Source of the DNA: an uncultured Pseudomonadota bacterium
Lineage (GTDB): Bacteria; Myxococcota_A; UBA796; SXON01
Length of the DNA stretch: 64,000 nt
Direction: 5' to 3'
Assembly (NCBI GenBank): GCA_903885375.1
Contig: CAISIK010000027.1
Location: forward strand, 1 to 64,000
Shown here: piece after piece, positions 26,198 through 33,514 of the stretch
How positions within the stretch are numbered: position 1 is the stretch's first letter
Layout of the letters: every line of letters begins with the position of its first letter
Made by a program: the position numbers and the translations under genes
The notes under the pieces: model-generated
Databases searched by the model: none
What the model saw: the letters and a program-made list of their open reading frames with translations, nothing else
What the model was told of the DNA's origin: nothing

Positions 26198-26677
26198 ATG
26201 GAACACGCCAACGTTGGCCGCCTCCGCGAGTTCTACGCCGCGTTCAACCGTCGGGATGCCGCGGCGATGGCGGCGCTCTACGCGCCCGAGGCGACCTTCT
26301 CCGACCCCGCGTTCCCCGGCCTCCGCGGTCGGGAAGTTCCCGGCATGTGGGCGCAGCTCTGCGGCGCCGCCAGCGAGCTGAAGGTGGAGCTGGTGTCGGT
26401 GAGCGCCACCGACACCGAAGGCGTGGCCCACTGGGAGGCCTGGTACCCCTTCGGCCCCGGCAAGCGGCCCGTCCACAACGTGATCCACGCCCGCTTCCGC
26501 TTCGAGAACGGCCGCGTGGTCGAACACGTGGACGAGTTCGACTTCTGGCGGTGGAGCCGTCAGGCGCTCGGCGTGGTGGGCCTCCTGCTCGGGTGGAGCG
26601 CGTGGCTCCGCGCGAAGGTCCAGGGCCAGGCGCGAAAGGGCCTCGATCGTTTCCTTGCGCAGCAAGCGGGCACCTGA
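26198..26677 (+). CDS. SnoaL/NTF2-like protein
   Basis: 159 aa. VGRLREFYAAFNRRDAAAMAALYAPEATFSDPAFPGLRG is a clear SnoaL-like (NTF2 fold) start, and FRFENGRVVEHVDEFDFWRWSRQALG is the typical end. Such proteins range from cyclases to small hydrolases, and no catalytic assignment is possible. ATG 26198 fits the family start and is preceded by TTAGGC 6 nt upstream; the longer ORF from 26138 adds non-conserved residues. The C-terminus carries a short hydrophobic helix (VGLLLGWSAWLRA) that is unusual for the family. Confidence 0.75.
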   Translation: MEHANVGRLREFYAAFNRRDAAAMAALYAPEATFSDPAFPGLRGREVPGMWAQLCGAASELKVELVSVSATDTEGVAHWEAWYPFGPGKRPVHNVIHARFRFENGRVVEHVDEFDFWRWSRQALGVVGLLLGWSAWLRAKVQGQARKGLDRFLAQQAGT

Positions 26678-26693
26678 CGCGTCAAGGGTCGGA

Positions 26694-26699
26694 TAGACT
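26694..26699 (+). promoter_or_regulatory. Candidate leaderless -10 element (TAGACT) for the hybrid kinase
   Basis: TAGACT-ccccct-GTG: a TAnnnT hexamer exactly 6 nt before the kinase start, with no Shine-Dalgarno between. Confidence 0.4.
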
Positions 26700-26705
26700 C
26701 CCCCT

Positions 26706-27845
26706 GTGACGTTGACCGTTCCCCCGCCGCTCCCTGCCACCGCGCCGGTGCTCTGCGTGGGGGGTCCGGTGTGGACGACGCTCGTCGCCGCGTTGCGCCC
26801 CGGTGCCCGGCTGGCGGCCGATCCGGTGGGCTTCGCCGAAGGGTTCGCCGAGGGCGCGTACGCGCTGGTGCTGGTGGACCTCGCCACGATCTGGGCCGAT
26901 CCCATCGAGCTCGCGCTCGCCCTGCGTCGGCGCCACCCGGAGGTGCGCCTCGCCGCCCTCGGCGCTCCGGCCGCCGAGGCGCTCCTGCGCTTTGCCGCCG
27001 TGGGGTTCGCCGAGGTCTACGGCGCCTCCCCCGAGGGCATCACCCAGCTCGCGGCCCGCCTCGCCGCCAGCGCAGCGCCCGCGGTGGCGGCCTCCTCTCC
27101 TCGCGAAGCGGAGCTGGAGCGGGAGTTGGCGGCCCTCCGCCAGAACGGCGACCGCCGCTTCGCCGCCGAGGTGGCGCACGACCTGCGCGAGCCCTTGCGA
27201 ACCCATCGCCTCCTGCTCGAACGCGTGGAGGGCCAGCTCGCCCTCGGGGATGGTGAGGCCGCCGCGGCGCTCCTCGCGCGCCTGTACGACGCCACCGCGC
27301 GCATGGAGGAGCTGATCGACGGCGCCCTCGCCGACCTTCAGCCGGCCGCCAACCCCGATCCGAGCCCCCCCTCCTCGGTGGACCGGGTGCTCGACGAGGT
27401 CCTCGACCAGCTCTCCGCCCTCATCGAGGAGACCAGCGCGCGCATCGAGCGCGGCCCGCTCCCCGAGGTGGGGGTGGCCGCCTACCCGCTGCGCCAGTTG
27501 CTCCAGAACCTCGTCGTCAACGGCATCCGCCATGGCGGCACGCCCCCTCGCGTCCACGTTTCGGCCCGGCGGGATGGTGAGCTGTGGCGGCTCCGGGTCC
27601 GCGATTGGGGCCCGGGGGTGCCGCTCGCGGAGCGCGACTCCATTTTCCGCCCCTTGGCCCGGCTCGCCGGGAGCGCGCCCACGCCGGGGCACGGCCTCGG
27701 GCTGGCGATCTGCCGCAAGCTCGCCGAACGGGCGGGCGGCAGCATCGAGGTGGCCGATGCGGAGGGTGGCGGCGCGGTCTTCGTCGTCAGCCTTCCCGCC
27801 GTCTCCGGCGAAGAACGAACCGAAGAGATGCGTCTGGAATCTTGA
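26706..27845 (+). CDS. Sensor histidine kinase with N-terminal receiver-like domain
   Basis: 379 aa, no membrane segment. Residues about 15-125 look like a receiver domain (ALVLVDLATIWAD keeps the Asp at the end of strand 3). A coiled stretch leads to the dimerisation helix FAAEVAHDLREPLRTH with the phospho-His, then the HATPase: LLQNLVVNGIRHG (N box), VRDWGPGVPL (G1) and GHGLGLAICRKLAER (G2). It is therefore a cytoplasmic kinase. Its stop codon lies inside the -35 of the next gene's promoter, which separates their transcription even though they probably act in one signalling pathway. Confidence 0.85.
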   Translation: MTLTVPPPLPATAPVLCVGGPVWTTLVAALRPGARLAADPVGFAEGFAEGAYALVLVDLATIWADPIELALALRRRHPEVRLAALGAPAAEALLRFAAVGFAEVYGASPEGITQLAARLAASAAPAVAASSPREAELERELAALRQNGDRRFAAEVAHDLREPLRTHRLLLERVEGQLALGDGEAAAALLARLYDATARMEELIDGALADLQPAANPDPSPPSSVDRVLDEVLDQLSALIEETSARIERGPLPEVGVAAYPLRQLLQNLVVNGIRHGGTPPRVHVSARRDGELWRLRVRDWGPGVPLAERDSIFRPLARLAGSAPTPGHGLGLAICRKLAERAGGSIEVADAEGGGAVFVVSLPAVSGEERTEEMRLES

Positions 27846-27870
27846 CATGCCAATAGCTGGGGTGTACAAT
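27842..27870 (+). promoter_or_regulatory. Consensus sigma70 promoter for the REC-PAS-GGDEF-EAL gene
   Basis: TTGACA (27842-27847), a 17-nt spacer and TACAAT (27865-27870) form a near-perfect housekeeping promoter. It is the strongest in the window and lies 40 nt before the ATG at 27911. The kinase stop codon TGA falls inside the -35. Confidence 0.85.
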
Positions 27871-27910
27871 CTGTCGCAGTCACAGGTCTCCCCTGCCCCA
27901 CTCTCCCGCC

Positions 27911-30058
27911 ATGCGCCTGCTCCTGCTCGAAGACTCCCCCGCGGAGTACGAAAACCTGCTCGTCTGGCTCCGTCCCCACTTCCAGATCGACCACGTCACC
28001 TCCGTGGCGGGCGTCCGAAAGCTGCTGGCGGGGAACCGCTACGACGTAGGTCTCATCGACCTCTGTGTAGATGACAGTCGCGACCTCGCCACCTTCCTGA
28101 CGGTTCGCGAGCTGGCGCCCGAGCTCCCGGTGGTGGTCCAGAGCGGGCTGCAGGAGGATGCGATCGCGCTCGAAGCGGTGGCTCGCGGCGCTCAGGACTA
28201 CCTCGTCAAGCGGAGTTTCACGGCCGAGCTCGTGCGCCGCGCGCTGCGGTACGCCATGGAAAGGGCGGGCGCCGAGCGCGAGCTTCGCGAAAGTCGGGAG
28301 CGCTACCAGCTCGCGCTCGCGGGCGCCCGCGACGGCATCTGGGACTGGAACGTGCTCACCGGCACCTTCGTGGTGTCCGAGCGGTGGTGCGCCATGCTCG
28401 GCCTTGCACCTGGCGAGTTCGGGCTCGAAGTGGAAGACTGGCTCCTGCTCATGCACCCCGCGGAGCGCGACGCCGTGTGGAGTACGCTCCAGGAGCATCT
28501 CGCCGGCGCTACGCCCCACTTCGAGATCGAGCACCGCATGCACCACGCGGCCGAGGGGTGGGTCTGGGTGCGGTCGCGCGGCATGGCGGTGCACGATGCC
28601 GCCGGGCGGGTGACCCGGGTGGCGGGCTCGCAGAGCGATGTGACCGAGCGCCGCGCCGTCGAAGCCGAGCTCGTCCGGCGGGCTACCACCGACGACCTCA
28701 CCGGGTTGGCCAACCGTGCCGCGTTCCTGGCGCGCCTGCAGGAGGCCTCCGACCGTCTCGACGGGAACCCCCGGGGCGCGTTCGGCCTGCTCTTCCTCGA
28801 TCTCGACCGGTTCAAGGTGATCAACGACAGCCTCGGCCACCAGGTGGGCGATCGCCTCCTGATCGCGGTGGCCCAGCGCCTTAGCCTCGGCGTTCGCCCC
28901 GGCGATCTCGTGGCGCGCCTCGGCGGCGACGAGTTCGCCATCCTCGCCGAGCCGGTGGACGGTCCACGCGCGGCCGAGGAGCTCGCGGCGCGGCTCCACC
29001 GCACCCTCGCGCAGCCCTTCGTGCTCGGCGACAACCAGGTCTTCGCCAGCGTGAGCATCGGGATCGTGGCCTGCGAGAGCAAGGGCGGCGACGCGGAGGA
29101 GCTGCTCCGCAACGCCGACATCGCCATGTACCGGTCGAAGCGCGCCGGGCGCGCGGGCACCGAACTCTTCGCCCAGGCCCACCACGCCGCCGTGGCCGGG
29201 CGGCTCGACCTCGAAACGGGGCTGCGCCGTGCGCTCGCGGAGGGCGGCCTCAGCCTGAACTACCAGCCCATCGTGGGCCTGCCGGGCGCAGAGCTCGTGG
29301 GCTTCGAGGCCCTCGTGCGGTGGACCCAGCCCGATGGGCGCTCGGTCGACCCCTCCGTGTTCATCCCGCTCGCCGAGGAGACCGGCCTCATCGTGGAGTT
29401 GGGCGCGTGGGTGATGCAGGAGGCCTGCGCGCGCATGGCCATGCTCTCGCGTATGCACGACGGCGCCTCCGACCTCGCGATCAGCGTGAACGTGTCGTCG
29501 CGCCAGTTCGCCCACGGCGACATGTACGAGCTCGTCCGCAGGGTGCTGACGGAGACGGGGCTGCCCGCCTCGCGGCTCGTGCTCGAGCTCACGGAAACGG
29601 CGCTCATGGAGAACCCCGTCACCGTCACCGATGTGCTCACGCGCCTGCGCGCCCATGGGGTGCGCGTCCACCTCGACGACTTCGGCATCGGCTACAGCTC
29701 GCTCAGCTACCTCCAGCGTTTCCCCATCGACAGCCTCAAGATCGACCGCTCCTTCACCCAGGGCGTGCCCGGCCAGTCCGGCGACGAGGCCATCGTGCGG
29801 GCCATCCTCTCGCTGGCCAGCGCGCTCGGCATGGAGGTGGTGGCCGAGGGCGTGGAGAGCGCGGCGCAACTTGCCCACCTCGCCGGCCTGCACTGCGGCT
29901 TTGGTCAGGGCTACCTGTTCTCGCGCCCCGTCGAGTCGCGTGCGCTCGATGGGCTCCTGGGTCGCGACTTCCGACCGAAGGCGCTGCCCCTTGCGCTGGA
30001 GCGACCGCTCGCCTTCGGGCACCGCCGTCGGGCGGGAGAGCGCGTGGCCCAGGGCTGA
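27911..30058 (+). CDS. REC-PAS-GGDEF-EAL c-di-GMP signalling protein
   Basis: 715 aa. Domain order is REC (1-120; LLLLEDS acidic pair, GLIDLCVDD acceptor Asp, YLVK Lys), PAS/PAC (about 130-255; GIWDWNVLTG to GSQSDVTERR), GGDEF (about 260-420; LFLDLDRFKVIND, RLGGDEF intact) and EAL (about 440-700; GFEALVRW, NVSSRQF, LELTETALM, HLDDFGIGYSSL, KIDRSF, VVAEGVES). Both catalytic signatures are intact, so it may make and degrade c-di-GMP, with the REC receiving phosphate, perhaps from the kinase upstream. Confidence 0.93.
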   Translation: MRLLLLEDSPAEYENLLVWLRPHFQIDHVTSVAGVRKLLAGNRYDVGLIDLCVDDSRDLATFLTVRELAPELPVVVQSGLQEDAIALEAVARGAQDYLVKRSFTAELVRRALRYAMERAGAERELRESRERYQLALAGARDGIWDWNVLTGTFVVSERWCAMLGLAPGEFGLEVEDWLLLMHPAERDAVWSTLQEHLAGATPHFEIEHRMHHAAEGWVWVRSRGMAVHDAAGRVTRVAGSQSDVTERRAVEAELVRRATTDDLTGLANRAAFLARLQEASDRLDGNPRGAFGLLFLDLDRFKVINDSLGHQVGDRLLIAVAQRLSLGVRPGDLVARLGGDEFAILAEPVDGPRAAEELAARLHRTLAQPFVLGDNQVFASVSIGIVACESKGGDAEELLRNADIAMYRSKRAGRAGTELFAQAHHAAVAGRLDLETGLRRALAEGGLSLNYQPIVGLPGAELVGFEALVRWTQPDGRSVDPSVFIPLAEETGLIVELGAWVMQEACARMAMLSRMHDGASDLAISVNVSSRQFAHGDMYELVRRVLTETGLPASRLVLELTETALMENPVTVTDVLTRLRAHGVRVHLDDFGIGYSSLSYLQRFPIDSLKIDRSFTQGVPGQSGDEAIVRAILSLASALGMEVVAEGVESAAQLAHLAGLHCGFGQGYLFSRPVESRALDGLLGRDFRPKALPLALERPLAFGHRRRAGERVAQG

Positions 30059-30159
30059 GAGCGTTCGAGGGGGAGATGCGCCGCGACCCGTCCCCCGGGG
30101 ATCGTGGGCAGGCGCGCATCTCGGCGCCCCCGGGGCTGACCTCGGCCGGTTCGGCGCGC

Positions 30160-30165
30160 TAAGCG
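30160..30165 (+). promoter_or_regulatory. Candidate leaderless -10 element (TAAGCG) for hrpB
   Basis: TAAGCG-cggccg-GTG, 6 nt from the hrpB start. It is weaker than the others because the last base is G. Confidence 0.3.
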
Positions 30166-30171
30166 CGGCCG

Positions 30172-32463
30172 GTGCGCATCCCGCTGCCCATCGATGCCGC
30201 CCTCGCCGAGGTGCGCGCCGCCCTCGAGGAGCACGGCGCTGTGGTGCTCGAAGCGCCCCCGGGCTCGGGCAAGACCACCCGGGTGCCGCTCCTCGTGGCG
30301 GAGCTGGTGGAGGGGCAGGTCTGGGTGCTCGAGCCCCGCCGGGTGGCGGCGCGGGCCGCGGCGCAGCGGGTGTCGCAGGAGCTCGGCGAGCCCGTGGGGC
30401 AGACCGTGGGCTACGCCATGCGCCTCGATCGGCAGGTCGGCGCCCGAACGCGCGTGGTCTACGTCACGGAGGCGCTCCTCACCCGCCGCCTCGATGACTT
30501 CGACGAGCTGGGCGCCGTCGTGCTCGACGAGTTCCACGAGCGCAGCATCCACACCGATGTGGCCCTCGCGTGGGTGCGCCAGCTCCGTCGCGCCCGGCCG
30601 GCGCTCAAGCTGGTCGTGATGAGCGCCACGCTCGAGGCCGAGGCGGTGGCCCGTTTCCTTCAATGCCCCCGCGTGCGGTCCGAGGGCCGGCGCTTCCCCG
30701 TGGACATCCGGCACCTCGACCGGAAGGACGAGCGCCCCCTCGAAGTGCGCCTCTCCGCGGCGGTGCGCGCGGTCACCGGCAACGTCCTCGCCTTCCTCCC
30801 CGGCATCGGCGAGATCGAGCGCGCTGCGGCCCTGCTCACCGACTTCGACGTGGCGCTCCTGCACGGCGAGCTCGATGGTGCCGCGCAGGACCGCGCCCTG
30901 CGCGCGCCCGATCCGGGCTCCACGCGCCGTCGGGTGGTGCTGGCCACCAACGTGGCGGAGACGAGCGTCACCGTGGAGGGCATCGACACCGTGGTCGATT
31001 GCGGGCTCGTGCGGCAGGCCGCGTGGGACCCGTGGTCCGGCCTCCCCACGCTCGACCTCGTTCCCATCGCGCGCGACTCCGCCGCCCAGCGCGCCGGGCG
31101 CGCCGGGCGCCTCGGACCGGGCACCTGCCTGCGGCTGTACAGCGCTGGTGATCACGACTCCCGCCCCGCGCAGACCGCGCCGGAGGTCCGTCGCATCGAC
31201 CTCGCCGCCACCGTGCTGGCGTTGGGGGGGCGCGAGCTCGAATGGTTCGAGGCGCCCACGCCGGCGGCCTGGCGGGCCAGCGTGGCGCTGCTCGAGCGCC
31301 TCGGCGCGCTTCATGGCGGGGCGCGCACGCCGATCGGCGACGAGATGGCGCGGCTCCCGCTCGCGCCCCGCCTCGCGCGTGTGCTCCTCGAAGGCGCGGC
31401 GCTCGGCGTCGGCCGGCAGGCGGCCTCGCTCGTCACGCTCTTCGGGCGGCGCCTCTCCGGCGATCTCGTGGACCGCGCGCTGGATGGTGAGGGCGATGCG
31501 GGGGAGCGGCGGCGCCTGCTGGGGCTCGTGGATGCGCGCGGACCGGAAGCGAAGGCCCCCGAGGCGGCGCTCCGTCAGGCGCTGCTCGCCGGCTTCCCCG
31601 ACCGGGTGGCGCGCCGGGAGGGGGGGCGCGTCCGCCTCGCGGACGGTGGCGCCGCCGAGTGCGAGTCCGCCCGCGATGGCTTCGTGGTGGTGACCGAGGT
31701 GGACCGCGTGGGCACCCGGGTGCGCGCCCGCTCGATGACCCCGGTCGACGAGGGCTGGCTCCTCGAACGCGCGGAGGTCCGGGTCACGATGGGGTGGGCC
31801 GGCGAGCGCGTGGAGGTCCGCGAGGCGCTCCAGTTCGGCGACCTCGTGCTCGACGCCTCACCCGGCAAGGGCGACCCGGAGGCCGTCGCCCGCCTGCTGC
31901 ACGAACATGCCCGCGCGGTGATGCACCGGCACGTCCCCGACTGGGAGCGCGGGGTCGCCGTGCTCGGCCGCGTGCGCTTCCTCCGCCGCCGGGGGGAGGA
32001 GCTCCCGGAGCTGGAGCTCGACACGCTCGCGGCCGCCTTGTGCCGCGGCTGCCGCTCGCTCGGCGACCTCGAGTCCACCTCGCTCGTCTCCACCATCCGC
32101 GAGGCGCTCCCCGACCCCGCCCGCCTGGACCGGCTCGCCCCCGAATTCGTCCGCCTCCCCGGCCGGCTGCGCGCGCCGGTCGGCTACGACACCGACGAAC
32201 CCTGGGTGGAGTCCCGCATGCAGGACTTCTTCGGCCTCGCCGACGGTCCCCGCGTGGCGGGCGACACCCCGCTCGTTTTGCGCCTCCTCGCGCCGAACTA
32301 CCGGCCCGTGCAGGTCACCACCGACCTCGCGGGCTTCTGGGCGCGCCACTACCCGGGCCTCCGCAAGGAGCTCATGCGGCGCTATCCCCGGCATGCGTGG
32401 CCGGAAGATCCCCGCAACGCGGTCGTCGAGCCGAAGCCGGAGCGGGATACTCGACGCCGATGA
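30172..32463 (+). CDS. hrpB: ATP-dependent RNA helicase-like protein HrpB
   Basis: 763 aa, slightly shorter than E. coli HrpB. Walker A APPGSGKTTRVP, motif Ia EPRRVAARAAA, the HrpB-type DEFH box (VVLDEFHERS), SAT motif (MSATLEAEA), ATNVAETSVTVEG (motif V) and QRAGRAGRLGPG (motif VI) are in order. The C-terminal HrpB-specific half contains RPVQVTTDLAGFW, KELMRRYPRH and WPEDP. DEAH/RHA family; a role in cell physiology is not firmly known. It overlaps the next gene by ATGA. Confidence 0.93.
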   Translation: MRIPLPIDAALAEVRAALEEHGAVVLEAPPGSGKTTRVPLLVAELVEGQVWVLEPRRVAARAAAQRVSQELGEPVGQTVGYAMRLDRQVGARTRVVYVTEALLTRRLDDFDELGAVVLDEFHERSIHTDVALAWVRQLRRARPALKLVVMSATLEAEAVARFLQCPRVRSEGRRFPVDIRHLDRKDERPLEVRLSAAVRAVTGNVLAFLPGIGEIERAAALLTDFDVALLHGELDGAAQDRALRAPDPGSTRRRVVLATNVAETSVTVEGIDTVVDCGLVRQAAWDPWSGLPTLDLVPIARDSAAQRAGRAGRLGPGTCLRLYSAGDHDSRPAQTAPEVRRIDLAATVLALGGRELEWFEAPTPAAWRASVALLERLGALHGGARTPIGDEMARLPLAPRLARVLLEGAALGVGRQAASLVTLFGRRLSGDLVDRALDGEGDAGERRRLLGLVDARGPEAKAPEAALRQALLAGFPDRVARREGGRVRLADGGAAECESARDGFVVVTEVDRVGTRVRARSMTPVDEGWLLERAEVRVTMGWAGERVEVREALQFGDLVLDASPGKGDPEAVARLLHEHARAVMHRHVPDWERGVAVLGRVRFLRRRGEELPELELDTLAAALCRGCRSLGDLESTSLVSTIREALPDPARLDRLAPEFVRLPGRLRAPVGYDTDEPWVESRMQDFFGLADGPRVAGDTPLVLRLLAPNYRPVQVTTDLAGFWARHYPGLRKELMRRYPRHAWPEDPRNAVVEPKPERDTRRR

Positions 32464-33458
32464 AACAAGTCTGGATTCCCCGCCCGGGTGCCCCCGAAAT
32501 CCTTGAAGTGCGCGAGGCGCCGGACCCGAAGCCCGCCCCCGGTCAGGTGCGCGTGGCCGTCGAGGCCGCCGGCATCAACTTCGCCGACGTGGCCGCGCGG
32601 CTCGGCAACTACCCCGACGCCCCGCCCTACCCCTTCGTTCCGGGCTACGAAGTGGCCGGTCGGATCGACGCCGTCGGCGAGGGCGTGGCCCCCGAGCGCG
32701 TGGGCGAGGACGTCTTCGTGATGACCCGCTTCGGCGGCTACAGCTCGATGGTGTGCGCCCCCGCACCCACGGCGGTTCGCCGCCCTGCAGGGATGAGCGC
32801 GGCGGTGGGCGCGGCGCTGCCCGTCAACTACCTCACGGCCTGGATGATGCTCCGCGTGATGGGTCGCGTTGCGGCGGGCGACCGGGTCTTCATCCACAGC
32901 GCGGGCGGCGGCGTGGGCCTCGCCAGCATCGACCTCTGCCGCGCTGCGGGCGCGGAGATCTGGGGCTCCGCGGGCCGGAGCAAGCACACCTTCCTCGCCG
33001 AGCGCGGGGTGCACCACCTGCTCGACTCCCACACCGACGAGTGGCCCACCGAGGGCATGGACCTCGTGCTCGACCCGATCGGCGGTCCGAGCTGGGCGCG
33101 CGGGCTGGCCGGCCTCCGCGCGGGCGGGCGGCTCGTCTGCTTCGGGCTCAGCGCGGGCTCCACGGGCAGCACGCCATCGAAGTGGACGCAGCTCAAGGCA
33201 GCCCTGGGCATCCCCTGGTTGCAGAGCAACCCCGTGGCGCTCATCAACGCCAACAAGGGCGTGCTCGGCGTCAACATGGGGCACCTGTGGGATGAGTCGG
33301 AGCGCGTCCTCGCGTGGACCCGGGAGATGGTCGGGATGTGGGAGGTGGGGCACCTGCGCCCGCATGTGCATGCTTCGTTTTCGTTCGAACAGGCGGCCGA
33401 GGCGCATGCGCTCATTCATCGGCGGGAGAACGTCGGGAAGGTGTTGCTCACCCCTTGA
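32460..33458 (+). CDS. Zinc-type alcohol dehydrogenase/quinone oxidoreductase
   Basis: 332 aa. N-terminal GroES-like part (VEAAGINFADVAARLGNYP, PFVPGYEVAGRIDAVGEGV) and NAD(P)-binding part (HSAGGGVGLASIDLCRAAGAEIWGSAG). The absence of the structural-zinc Cys cluster and the GINFAD motif fits NADPH:quinone reductase members of the medium-chain dehydrogenase family. VIP36-like/VAT-1 proteins are the closest look-alike. ATG overlaps the hrpB stop (ATGA), which suggests cotranscription without implying a shared function. Confidence 0.85.
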   Translation: MKQVWIPRPGAPEILEVREAPDPKPAPGQVRVAVEAAGINFADVAARLGNYPDAPPYPFVPGYEVAGRIDAVGEGVAPERVGEDVFVMTRFGGYSSMVCAPAPTAVRRPAGMSAAVGAALPVNYLTAWMMLRVMGRVAAGDRVFIHSAGGGVGLASIDLCRAAGAEIWGSAGRSKHTFLAERGVHHLLDSHTDEWPTEGMDLVLDPIGGPSWARGLAGLRAGGRLVCFGLSAGSTGSTPSKWTQLKAALGIPWLQSNPVALINANKGVLGVNMGHLWDESERVLAWTREMVGMWEVGHLRPHVHASFSFEQAAEAHALIHRRENVGKVLLTP

Positions 33459-33514
33459 GGGGCGGCCGGGCACGACGCGGCGACCGTCGGCGCGGCGGGG
33501 GCGAGGAGCCCCGG